A DNA stretch of 64,000 nucleotides from Dendrolimus kikuchii (taxonomy: Eukaryota; Arthropoda; Insecta; Lepidoptera; Lasiocampidae): the NCBI GenBank assembly GCA_019925095.2, contig CM034397.1, positions 3,925,763-3,989,762 of the forward strand, written 5' to 3'. This document shows, piece by piece, positions 42,601 to 54,300 of the stretch. Within the stretch, counting starts at the first letter, position 1. Every line of letters begins with the position of its first letter. A model generated the notes under the pieces. That model saw only the letters and a list, made by a program, of their open reading frames with translations. It did not search any database and had not been told where the DNA came from. A program made the translations under genes and the position numbers.

Positions 42601-43199
42601 CCTTATTCATAATAGTTATACAAGGATTATGGGTTCGTTAAAAATAGAACAAAAAATCAGGATGAGAGTAAGTAAAACGCTTTATTTTTTACGAGTTATG
42701 AACTGTTATGAATAAGGGGGTTAGAATTTATGGGTTTTTGATACTAACGTGATGAATATCGTCAGTTCTAACTCGATCCTAAGTATCGCACGCAGCCTTT
42801 GTGGTACAGTTTTTCGATGGGAAAAATTGTACTGCGCATGCGTCTGGTCTGATATAAGAAATTTTTGTTCTCAGCATTCTAAAATCTAAATAAGTTTTTT
42901 TTTTACTTAATGAACAAAATTGATGTGTGCTTATCAGTTTTTGTTCTGACAATAGAAAGACAGATTTTTTGGACAGTGTGGTAGAAATTACTATAAATTT
43001 GAATCAAAACATAATTAATTTATCAGGATATATTTGATTACTATGACAAATTGCCTTTTAGTGATTGTATTGCAATAATATAATTCGTAAGTTCTATGAT
43101 GAAATGGAAAATAAAGTAATGATAATCATAATTTTATTTCTTTTATTTAAGTCGGTAGTAGTCTTGTTTTTTATTTACTAGTTGTTCAGCGACGCTTCG

Positions 43200-43480
43200 A
43201 GACGTTGCCATCACGACGTGTTTATGAGTAAATTGCAATGGCGACATCAAAAAACGACTAGCGGCGCCTTTTTCGCTATATTCGTCTATCCTACGGAAAC
43301 AACGTCATAATTCTGTGTCGTGTTTCATGAAAATCCGTTCAGTATTTTTTATGTGATGAACAAAGAAGCAGACAAAAGTTCTAAAAGTTGCATTCGGACT
43401 CTGCTGGTCGGAATTAGCTCTAATTTTTGCTCTTGTACAAACTCGGACACCCTCAACAGATTTATTATCTTTACGTATTA
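43200..43480 (+). repeat. Dispersed repeat F, copy 2
   Basis: AAATCCGTTCAGTATTTTTT, GTTGCATTCGGACTCTGCTG, CAGATTTATTATCTTTACG. Confidence 0.65.
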
Positions 43481-43822
43481 GTGGTCTCGGCAGACTTCCT
43501 ACCCTGAAAAAATAAAAATTTAGAACCCCATTCCAATGCCAAATATTTTGTTTAGATTAATTGGTTACATTATTCAAGTTTTAGTAGGGATCTCTAATTT
43601 GATATAGCCTGTATTAATCAAGGATAATGTAGCATTCGAATGGTGAAAGAATTTTTGAAATCGGTCCAGTAGTTTTTTGTGAGTTTTCGTTACAAAAATA
43701 CAAATCTTTATAATATTAGTTGGATTAAATAAAGGCATTTTCCGCGTCTGTATAACCGCTAACTCCTGAACCTCGCTACGAATTTTTAAGCGGTTCCCAA
43801 TATTAGTTAGATAGTTTTTCAC

Positions 43823-44056
43823 AATGCAAAAGTGGATGGATGCAGAAGTCGTGGAAGGCGACGACACACCTTCCATGATCAAATTGATCGTGTACTAGCA
43901 GAAGGTGATGTCAGGAGCCTTAAGAACAGATGAGCGTGCATGACAAGAGCTATGAATGTCAAAAAAGCAAGTGAGGTGTGTAAGAATAAGCCTAAATGGC
44001 GCTCTGTTGTTCGTGCCTACCCCGCAAGAGAACTGGCTTGAAGTTATATATGTATG
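43823..44056 (+). mobile_element. 5'-truncated RTE-type LINE copy with 11-bp target-site duplication
   Basis: 234 bp of the family 3' end from AATGCAAAAGTGGATGG to the TATG tail. TAGTTTTTCAC occurs at 43812-43822 and 44057-44067. Confidence 0.88.
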
Positions 44057-44591
44057 TAGTTTTTCACTTATATAGAAATTAATCAAAATCCTATTATACT
44101 CATGAATTAAATGTCATGTTTGAAATGAAATATGTAATTATAAATCTAATTTTGCTTATAGAGAAGCACGATAAATTAAAAAAATATATAAAAACCTAAA
44201 TAAGTTTTTATCCTGAGTAAAATAGTGGAATTATTTTACAAATTGATAAAAATAACAAGTGACTATTTGGATGTTTGTATATTCCTTGATGACCTCTGTA
44301 TTAATTTGAATTGAATATCATGAAATTTGGTAATTAGGTCTTTTCGATAATTGGGAGAAATTTATTATACTCTAAAACTATATAAAATATCTATATAAAG
44401 ATTAGAACGTAAAGTAGAAAGTAAATTCCTTGGATAGTTTTTGAATTATCTGTTTTTTTGTTGAACTAGGCAAAAATTTGACAGCGCGGTAATTTTGACA
44501 GTTAGCTTATGGAAAAAAATATTAAAACTTTCCAGCTGAAGGGGATACAGAAGAAAGAAGGAAAAGCAGTGTTTTTTCAAGTATATATTTA

Positions 44592-44860
44592 TGCTACGTT
44601 CCTTTAGGGACTCACAACGACCACGTTCAACACCGCGATTTTTCCCGTTCCACTTGCTTGCAGGCGTTACAATCGTGAACCCAAGTGGAACGGCTATTCG
44701 ACCCACCTCTTGACATGGGTCATTGTGACCGTTGTGTGATCGAAAATGATGACGTCATTAGTGACGTTTTCGCCACGACCACAACGACCGCGGTCGCCTT
44801 GTGGAACGACTAAAGGAGCATTTTGGGCGTTGTGAGCTACTAGTGAAACGCCCTGTTAGT
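44592..44860 (+). mobile_element. MITE of the CTCACAACG family, copy 2
   Basis: ACGTTCCTTTAGGGACTCAC at the left and GCGTTGTGAGCTACTAGTG at the right, same interior as the copy at 13562. Confidence 0.7.
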
Positions 44861-44889
44861 AGTAACAATAATAATCGGCAGACAAACAC

Positions 44890-45115
44890 ATACATTGTGT
44901 ATCCTCTAGCGAAACTGTTACGGGTGACATAAACAAAGCACTCTAGAACCGATCCTAGATCATAGTTATTTACTATGATCTGAGATCGGTCCCAGTAAGT
45001 TCGTTTCGGAAATTTATCATGCCAGGAATCAAACCCGAAGCTTCTGCGTTCCAGGAAGTTCGGCCGGCTAAGACAGCCCGCTCAATCACAGAGGCCGCCA
45101 TTTGACGAATTAGCG
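44890..45115 (-). mobile_element. Second tRNA-derived SINE family
   Basis: The minus strand carries GATTGAGCGGGCTGTCTTAG (A-box-like) and GGGTTTGATTCCTGG (B-box-like), then an ATAAATTTCCGAAACG body. Related copies lie at 18165-18345 and 26590-26800. Confidence 0.6.
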
Positions 45116-45838
45116 ACGTATACACTAATTACAAATCATAGTAAAAAGAGAAAAATTTGAGAGTATGTAATACGTCGTATTTTCAGCAAATGAAGTTGCA
45201 CTCATCTTATTGCTAAGCCGGAGCCTTATCTTACAACGCTGATTTTCAATAACAATCCCTTCTACCGTGATGCCAGAAGAACCCAACTGCAAACTAGTTA
45301 GTAAAAATATCTAAGTATGTGAGTATTTATTTAATATGTAAAATATTTGAATATACTTAGTCTGGCCATTACTGTTTTACAATTAAAAACAAAACAAAAT
45401 ATTACATTTGAATTTGGAATCTGTCGACTTTATATGATTGTTCATTGTGTTTTCTCATTTTGGCGCCAATACATTGTACAACATTTAGCGATATTAAAAT
45501 GGAGTGGGGCGATAAAGAGAACCGAATCGCTGTGATTGCATTACACAAAGTATGGTATGGAGCGAAATGCAATTTAAAACTCTCCATACGCTCGGTCAAA
45601 TGATTGTGTACCGGGTTATTATACTATTTCCATTTCTTTATTTTCTCGATGAGTTCTAATTTGATAGTTGTAGTGTTGTGACTAAATAAGTATTGATATC
45701 GATGTCACTCGCAACAAGACGGTCGTGCTATATAGTCACTACATTTCTGTTCACTGAGTTTTTTCACATTATCCATACGTTACGTTGTGTATTTTGTGTT
45801 CCTCCGTGTTGATTACTGCCTAGCTGTCAAATATCAAA

Positions 45839-45988
45839 ATGCCTAAAGGATCTGTTCTGAAAAGGCAGGCGAGAGAATTGGTGATCAAGGTTCGTAATTA
45901 CTTCGATAATATAGAAGTACAGGAACTTATAATAAATGTTGGGGAGAGCTCATCGAGTGACAGTGGCGATTCATCAGATTTTGATTAA
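45839..45988 (+). CDS. 49-codon ORF, possibly a transposase with its middle deleted
   Basis: Reads MPKGSVLKRQARELVIKVRN, YFDNIEVQELIINVGESSSS and DSGDSSDFD, then TAA and several overlapping AATAAA. The start looks like a transposase N-terminus and the acidic Ser-rich end like the C-terminus of the same type, so an internally deleted transposon is inferred. I could not find terminal inverted repeats. A small host gene is the alternative. Confidence 0.35.
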   Translation: MPKGSVLKRQARELVIKVRNYFDNIEVQELIINVGESSSSDSGDSSDFD

Positions 45989-46289
45989 AATAAATAAATA
46001 AAGAATCAACATAATATAATTACATCTTGTAATGATATGTAATATTAGTTAATAAATTTGTACAAAATTATCCGGCAATAGTTTAGTATCTTACACTTTC
46101 TAAAAAAATATCGGGTCTGTTATCGTGTTACGTTTATCGATAGCTCCAACCCTGTCAGTTTCTCTGAATCTGCTATGACCTTGTACGTGTGTAAGCGTCA
46201 TATTTTTAGTATACATAATGTAAAACAGACGCTCGTTCAAATTTCCACAGAAGCTGTCATCGAGAAAATAAAGAAATGGAGATAGTGTA

Positions 46290-47110
46290 ATAGGTACATT
46301 AAGACCTCCTCTGTTTGTGACAGAAAAAGATCTGGTCTTCCACGTAGTGTTCATACGAAAAAGGTGGTCAAAGCAGTAAGGGAAAGAATTCGGAGAAATC
46401 CTGCCCGAAAGCAAAAGATTTTATCTCGGGAGATGAAGATATCACCTAGAACCATGTCGTGTATTTTAAAAGATGACTTAGGATTTGCAACCTATAAGAG
46501 ACGCACTGGGCATTTCTTAACTCATAATTTAAAAAAGAGTAGGGTGGTAAAATCGAAACAACTACTGAAGCGGTACGCAAAGGGAGGTCATAGAAAATTT
46601 TTGTTTACGGATGAGAAATTTTTTACAATTGAGCAACATTTTAATAAACAACATGACCGTATTTATGCTCAAAGCTCTAAGGAAGCTTCTCAATTAGTCG
46701 CCAGAGTGCAACGTGGGCATTATCCCTCTTCAGTGATGGTTTGGTGGGGTGTTAGCTATGAAGGAGTGAATGAGTTATATTTTTGTGACAAAGGTATCAA
46801 AACATCGGCACACGTGTATCAAGATACCATTCTTGAGAAGTTAATCAAGCCCCTTAACAACACCATGTTCAATAACCAAGAATAATCCTTCCAGCGAGAC
46901 TCGGCGCCGGGTCATAAAGCTCGGTCCACGCAGTCTTATTTGGAAACGAACGTATCTCTAAAGGCCATGATAGTTTGGAGTCCCTAAAACAATCCATACG
47001 ATTGGCAGTGAAGAATTTTCCCACGGAAAGAGTGGGTGCTTCTATTGATAACTGACCTCAACTCTTAAAGGACTATTGCAGCCAATGGGGACTACTTCGA
47101 ATAAGCTTTT
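46290..47110 (+). pseudogene. Broken mariner/Tc1-type transposase
   Basis: The frame 46364-46885 reads VRERIRRNPARKQKILSREM, ISPRTMSCILKDDLGFATYK, HRKFLFTDEKFFTIEQHFNK (first catalytic Asp in FTDEK) and VMVWWGVSYEGV. It stops at TAA (46883-46885). In the same frame SFQRDSAPGHKARSTQSYLE follows (second Asp), then a frame change to SLESLKQSIRLAVKNFP. The segment that should hold the third catalytic residue is absent. The N-terminal helix-turn-helix is also incomplete. Clearly dead. Confidence 0.85.
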
Positions 47111-47314
47111 TACATTTTAAATTGTTTTATATTTATGTATTAAACTAACACACTGTAAAACTTATAAATGTAATTTGCAAAAGAAAAAAAATCTTTGTTA
47201 CAATATTTATGGCAAGACTAGTTATGTTATTTGTTACTAAAATGTAATTGTCGTACTATGTAACTACCCAAGTAGGTATTATATATACCACTATCGCCAT
47301 TCTAATCTCAATTC

Positions 47315-47440
47315 ACTCCAGGAATTATCTGGAAGAGATTGCTTTTTAGCGATAAGACCGCTGCCCTTCGTGCAGAATTAGATTAGATCTAATCTGTAAG
47401 CTTATTTTTGTATTGTTGTATAATAAAGTGTTATCTATCT
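47315..47440 (+). mobile_element. 3'-end-only fragment of a related LINE
   Basis: GGAAGAGATTGCTTTTTAGC and GATAAGACCGC match the 20260-20300 3' UTR, including the stem ATTGCT/AGCGAT at 47338-47353. Ends near GTATAATAAAGTGTTATCTA. Confidence 0.75.
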
Positions 47441-47946
47441 ACTTAGATATAAAAAATCACATGTAGGTAGGTATACGGGGAATTCTTCTAATGGGCCAGG
47501 GCTAAATACGAAACTTTAAGAGAGCGAAAAATACTCAAAAGGGATTTCGGGCCCGATTTTGATGAAAAGTAAAAAAGCGTTAAATCATTAGATTTTTTAA
47601 GTCTAGTCCCCTAGTACCCTACTCAGGAATCGAATCGGTTGATTTAAATAAATATACTGTATTATATAACACCAACATAGTGCAAATTTTGCATCCATTT
47701 CTGTCAAGGACGTTTCTTTGTAGGAAAACTATAAACTTAAATAAATAAAAAACACTAATTCCAGTTGCAAGAGGTTGATGAGCGTTATTCAACTACGTTT
47801 TTGTTTAATATATTTGGGCCTCCAGTGAAACGATTGTGGGGTAATAAAAATCGCTTTCTTTTGTCATATATGCCAGAATTTATTTTTTTACACATTTTTA
47901 TAGAATTCACTTTCTTGAAATAAAACAAAAAACTAATTCTATAAAT

Positions 47947-47952
47947 TTATTT
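47947..47952 (-). terminator. Polyadenylation signal for DGK theta
   Basis: TTTATT on the + strand, i.e. AATAAA in the direction of DGK, about 290 bp beyond the stop of terminal exon B. No other strong signal lies between. Confidence 0.55.
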
Positions 47953-48244
47953 AATAATAGTATATATTATTTTTGTTAATAAATATTTACAGATAAATAT
48001 CTCGGCCGCGGCTACTAATCTACGGTGCGGCCGAGGGGGGAGGGGTCGGGGTGGGGAAGGCGCGACGCGCAGCAGCAGGAGTCGGACGCGGAGGGAGAGG
48101 GGGACGGGGCGTGTGCTTCGGGGTCGTCGGGGGGGAGCAAGGGGCAGCGAGCGCCCGGCGCGCGCGCCGGCCTTGAGCCCCAGGCGGGCGCGGGCGCGGC
48201 CGGCCCTGGGGGCCCGTTCAGATGAGGCGCTCGCTGAGCCAGAT

Positions 48245-48367
48245 TCAGGAGTCGTTGCCCGCCTCGGGGGGCAACGGCGGCGGCGGCGGCGGCGGTGGCG
48301 GGGAGCGCGGCATCGCCGGCTCGGTGTTGCGGCGGCGCACCTTGGCGCGCTTCTTGAGCATGGTGGC
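48245..48367 (-). CDS. DGKQ: DGK theta alternative terminal exon B
   Basis: Minus-strand acceptor GCTCTCGCAG. In phase 0 after SALK it reads [20 protein letters not shown], a polyproline run, then LPPEAGNDS and TGA. The basic RRRNTEP end looks like the ancestral version. GC content is extreme and the poly-Pro is coded by CCG repeats. Confidence 0.7.
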   Translation of the reverse strand, partial: ATMLKKRAKVRRRNTEPAMPRSPPPPPPPPPLPPEAGNDS

Positions 48368-51300
48368 CTGCGAGAGCGCGACGGCGACACGCATTGGGGG
48401 CGGGCGGGGGGCGGGCGCGCGGGCGAGGGGGGCGCGGGCGGTCAAGGGCCCCCCGCCGGCCCGCCCCAGGCGCCGCCCGAAGCCCCGCCCGAGCCACGCT
48501 TGCTTTTCTTCAGCATCGTCGCCTGCACGCACACACCCACACCTCAGCCGACCGCCCTTCGCCCCTCACCGCCCGGCACCCGTCACCACCCGCACGCACG
48601 CGCCCACCCGTGCCCGCCCCAAATACGTACGAACAAGTACTGGGGCGCTCTCATAGCCACTACTTGCCCAGTGCGCCCTCACCGCTTAGGGTTGTCACTC
48701 TTATGTATCCTTACTCTTAGCCTCACCCGGGCCCGACGACGTATGCATTTTGCTTTTCGTCGATAAATGAGCACGTGACATATAATCTTATTTTCTTGTG
48801 CTTTCTAATAGTTTCTAAGTGCAAAACACAGTCGACTTTGTCCAAAGGACCATATGAGTCAAATATTAATGTGCCTGATGCAATCAATGTCTATAGTGAC
48901 TACTGATACTGATTATGTACAGAGTGAATCAAAAGTAGCGAATTCAAGATATAAACTTATTTATCCACTAAACAAGCGCCAATCGTCGCAAATAAATCTT
49001 AACGATAAAATGTAGAGTGACAACCCTAAGCTAGTGAAATTCATTAGAAATGAAATATTTGTCCGACCGCAGCGTTTTTGGGCTGTTTCGAGACTCGTAC
49101 GTTTCCATCGCATATATTATTACAACTATACAGCAATAACCCGATTGTCCGAATGAATCCGATAAAGTTGTTATGTTAAACGGGTATTCAACCTCAAATT
49201 CCTCTTTGCTAGCGCGATAAAGAACCTACGCTTTTCCTGAATGATTTAAATAATACATTGTTATTATTATTATACGTGCTTGTTTTTTATCTACGCGTGA
49301 AAACATCGGGGTATTGCTGTAGAGAAGCTATCGATCGGAAACGTAGTTTCAAACAAATGGAAATCGGTGCTGAGTGGAGTTTGAGTGCTCGGGCGGAACG
49401 TCACTCGGGGCGGATTTTTGATATAATCACATCAACATTACATCATTTCGCTTAACATTTACATTATTCATAATGATCATTTGTTAAAATTTAATTATTA
49501 CACCAATAAATTACAGAACCCAACTCCGCTTTTAAATCGCGGTATTGTGGTTAAAACTTTTTAATTATTTTACACATTATATTTCTGATTATTGCGTTTC
49601 ATATGATAAGCCATTTATTTTTCTGAATAATTTTGGCAATGCTTTTTTTTCCGCGTTGACACGATCCAAGTATAATTCTCGGCAGCGATCGCGGAATAAT
49701 AGAATCGCTTCGAGTGTACTCAATGTATGGGCCATGAATATTATTTATGGGTTTCATATTAAAAAAGACCTTTATAAGGTGTCTGTAGGAACAGAACACA
49801 TCAGAGTCCGTATCGAAAAGCAAACACGATCATCCTACGGGGTTATATTACTCGTATTACCATAACAATTTAACGTTTCAAAAATGGAACAATGATCATC
49901 CAAATCATGCTTCACAATTTATTTTCATTCATTTCATTTGAAAGACTACTATTCTCTGCCAAGCGAAATAATGCCGTATGTATAAAATTAAAAGATTTCA
50001 TCTTGATATTTGTCAGTTAAGTATATCCCATTAAAGCGTTTAGAATTTCGGACCCAGTAAAGGGCACAGGCAAACGAGCACATGCAAAAACATTTTAATA
50101 ATAAACAGAGAGTTGATAAGTTTTTAAATCATAAAACTACCACGGCACCGCAAACTGACACTTGGGCTTAATTGCTATGAGAGCAACGTATTCTATAGTT
50201 AATATATCACGTCAAATTTTTCCTGTTATAAAAATACCTAAATAGTATATTTATTTTTTTATTTTTTTTATTGCAGGAATGCAACAGACAGGCAGACGGC
50301 CCACTTGATGGAAAGCGGTTACCATCGCCTATGGACATTTGCAAAACCAAACGTGCTACAAATGTGCTGCTGCACAACACAAGATTGTTATGACGGCATA
50401 TTCTGGACCAGGGATGGTCGCCATCCAGTCGAGCAAATACCCTACCACCGGGCTATGGGTTGTTTAATCGCCTCTTACGACAGGCCGCCAGGCCGCAGGA
50501 AATTGTATTCTTTCTCCTTTCCTGCACGGATAGATATATCTAAAGATATAGATAAAGATATCTTTAGATATACACGGTATATCTAAAGAGCCATCTACAT
50601 GTTTGTAGTTAAGCAAACTGGCTGACGGTCCATTCTATTGTAAGTGATTATGTCGCTTATGGACATTTACATATAATACTAGGGGAGATACGTTGCCAAT
50701 TTCGATGGGGTTTTAAGAATCTGTATACGCCATTTTTGAACAGACTCATATTATAGGGCTGTGGGAAAATTGTGGGGTGGTCATTCCAAGACTTGTAGTG
50801 CCACTCAGTGTGGCAACGTGTTCGCTTAAATTTTTCAGAGCTAGTTATGGCACTAAAATATGTCTGTTCAGGACTTTATACCAAACATTGTACTCCTGTC
50901 AACTCAGGACGGAATATTCGAGGCATTCTTTGGATAGCATACGTGTTCAATATAATAACATATTTCGACACGTACGGGTTTTAAAAGATACCTACTGTAG
51001 TGCCTCGGGTATCCGGAGAAGTCGCATTGCAAATTTCTTGCACAAGGTTGAGAGGTGTAGAAACGGTATAATTGCGTCCATTGCTAGCCGGTTACACCAA
51101 ACAAAAATATTTTGGGACTGGTTGCAAATTGCTGCGTAGAATAATTAATTAATGTAAAATATATGTAAATGATATAAATTAAGAATCGACTATTTGACAT
51201 TTATTAATTTTTTAGTTTCTAATATTTAATTTAATTGTTCAAATTGTTTTTTTTATAAATAATATATAGTCATATAGCAGATATTTGCATTGAACGCCAT

Positions 51301-54300
51301 TTCCGGTGAATTCCAAGAATGGTGTCTGCCAAGTGTTAACGAGGGGTGGATAAACTCCCAGTCGCCGGGGAGTGGCAGAAATATTATATTGAATCCTTTA
51401 TCTTGCTTATCAAATCAAATCACGATCAAATTGATCGTGTACTAGCAGAAGGTGATGTCAGGAGCCTTAAGAACAGACGAGCGTGCATGACAAGAGCTAT
51501 GAAGCCTGAATGGCGCTCTGTTGTTCGTGCCTACCCCGCAAGGGAACTGGCGTGAAGTTATGTACGTATCTTGCTTAAAAAATTTAACAGAAAAATTAAT
51601 GAGCTATATTTTATCAACTATATAGCACTCATTGTTCATTGAAAATAGTTTTAAGGGATGCATTACAATAGTCCTAATTATCTGTTTGCCCACGAGTAGA
51701 ATATGGACCCTAACTATATTTATTATTCAGCGAAAATATCACTATATACTTAACATATCCGTACAGCCTAAAATTTTTGTGTCCCAATAATAACTTCTCA
51801 AAATGTACCTATATATTTGGGAGATTACAAGAAAATGTTTGACCGTAGATGTGTAGCACGAAATAAGACGTCTATAGCGTACATCAACTCTCTGTTAATT
51901 AATGTAATTAGGCAAACCATCATCATGAATATACCTTAAGCGCGGATTTGAGGACGACGACCTCGCTGGGAGCTGCTACCCAAGGTTCTCCATCTACCTG
52001 CACGGGGATCTCGCTCTTCAAGTTGATCTTTATATGACCCCCCTGTAAAAGATATATTACATCATAACAATCGAATAGAATGTTATACTTTATTGCAGAA
52101 CAATAAGATTATAGTACAAGAAGTTTAAGTACAAAAAACAATAGGCGGACTCATCAATAGAAGCAATTTCTTCCAGACGACCTTAGGATGGATTAGAAGA
52201 ATTTGTGATACATGTGGGTTTTGCTATATAACTAGGATAGACAGTGTATACCTATATAATTTTGAAATGGGAAATAAAATAAATATAGAAATTATAAACA
52301 AGCATTTAAAACAAAAAAAAAACTGTCAGTCGAAGGACCATATTCAGCGCGTTCCATTAGTAGCTCACAACGCCCAAAATGCTCCGTTAGCCATTTCACA
52401 AGGCGACCGCGGTCGTTGTGATCGTGGCGAAAACGTCACTAATGACGTTATCATTTTCGATCACACAACGCTCTTTTTTTTTTTTTTTTTGAGGCGAGGG
52501 AAAATGCTTAACCGATTTACGCACAAACTGGGTCGTTGCTAGGGGAACGACACGCGTCGGTCGGGGGCGATAACACTGCAACAATAGTATGCTCTTGGCA
52601 GCGCTCCGTCCGCGATCGACGTCACAGAATAGTGTGGAAGACTCCGAGCGTTGCTGCACGGGCGAGCAACCCCAATACCCACTAAAAACCCCCTCCTCCC
52701 TGACGACCCTGCGCTTTGAATGTGTTGGAAAGGCTGAGATTTAGAACATAGTTACGTCCAGCCGAAAATCACACAACGCTCACAGCAACCCATGACAAGA
52801 GGTGTTCCACTTGAGTTTACGATTGTAACGCCAGCAAGCAAATGGAACGGGAAAAATCGCGGTCGTGAACGTGGTCGTTGTGAGTCTCTAATGGAACACA
52901 GCCATAGTAATGCAACCGGCGATGTTGCTCGCTACTATAAAAAGTGTAGCTGTCCTGTGTGCGGCCATTATCCGCATAATTATGAACTGATTTTGATAAA
53001 ATTAAGCTGCAGCAAATAGTTATACCGGGTGATTCATTTTTATTTCACCAGTTAATTATTTCAGAGCGGCGGGTTATTTCATAAAAATAATCTTTAAAAA
53101 AAATTGTCAGATATTTTAGGGGAATCACCTTATCACCTTAGATTTGGCTTTGATTCATATTTTCAAGGCAATTTGAAAGTCAACTTGAATTTTTTCAAAG
53201 AAACATCAGTTTTGAATAGCGGAATAAAATTACGTCAGAATAGGAATAGTTTGTTTGGTGTGAAAAATAGCTGCGTCTATTAAAAAAAAACACAAGTTGA
53301 CCTTCAAATTACCTTGAAAATATAGATCAAGGTCAAATCTGAGGTGAGTACAAGAATACCCCTAAAATATTTAACAACTTTCGTTAAAGAATATTTTTAC
53401 GAAATGACCCCCGTTCTGAATTAATTAATTAATAAAACTCACCCGGTATAACTAAATGCTGCTCACCGACCTAAAATGAGTCTTGGCTCCTGGTACAAGA
53501 ATACGCCACTCGTTTCTGTTCAGCGCTATGTCTTGCCAATTACAGGCTTGAAGCACACACAGGCCAGCCTCCCTACATCACTCCAGCAATATTCGGGGCA
53601 ACTGGTCGGCGTCCAATCGGTCGACCCAGATAGTTTTTCGTTAGAGTCATACCTCTTTGTGTTTGCGGTATTTCAATGAATTGGGGATTAATATACCGCC
53701 GATGTCGAGCGGCACGTTTGTGAAATTGAGGAATTAGTACCATATGTCCACTATCTAATAGGTATTAAAATATTTTATAGCTAGACGTGTTGCTGGAGAG
53801 CTTCTTGCCGCTTCTTCTCCTTAACAGCAATAACACGTTGCGAAGTGGTGTAAGTAGATAGAACAGGGAGTATAATTAAATTTTAACTTACATATATGAC
53901 CTTACAATTTACATTTTATCCGTGCAGGAACGGAGAAAGAATACAATTTCCTGCATTGGGGCGGCCTGTCGTAAGAGGCGACAAAACAACCCACAGCCAG
54001 GTGGTAGGGCATCCAGCCCGACTGGATGCCCTACCACCTGGCTGTGTCTAAAGTATGTCGCCTATAACAACAGGCGAGTTGTGTTCCGGCATTAGTGATC
54101 AGGTTCCAGTCCTGCACGGATAAAGAGAGCATTAGCGCATTTTGTAGCTACCTTTGGTGTTGCAAATGTCTATTGGCGATGGTAACCGCTTTCCATCAAG
54201 TGACACGTTGCGATGTGGTGTACATAGAATAGGAAGTATAATTAAATTTTAACTTACATTCAGACCTTCAAAAAGTGTTTTCCAATGGAATTATTTTGAA

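Noticed and set aside
44961..44992. Short palindrome with CATAGT/ACTATG inside GATC-rich text, considered as a regulatory site
   Set aside because: It is part of a SINE family copy and not conserved in its relatives, so a functional site is not supported.
48113..48766. 217-codon + strand frame rich in Arg/Ala/Gly
   Set aside because: High GC content makes all frames open. The minus-strand splice structure of the DGK terminal exons accounts for the region.
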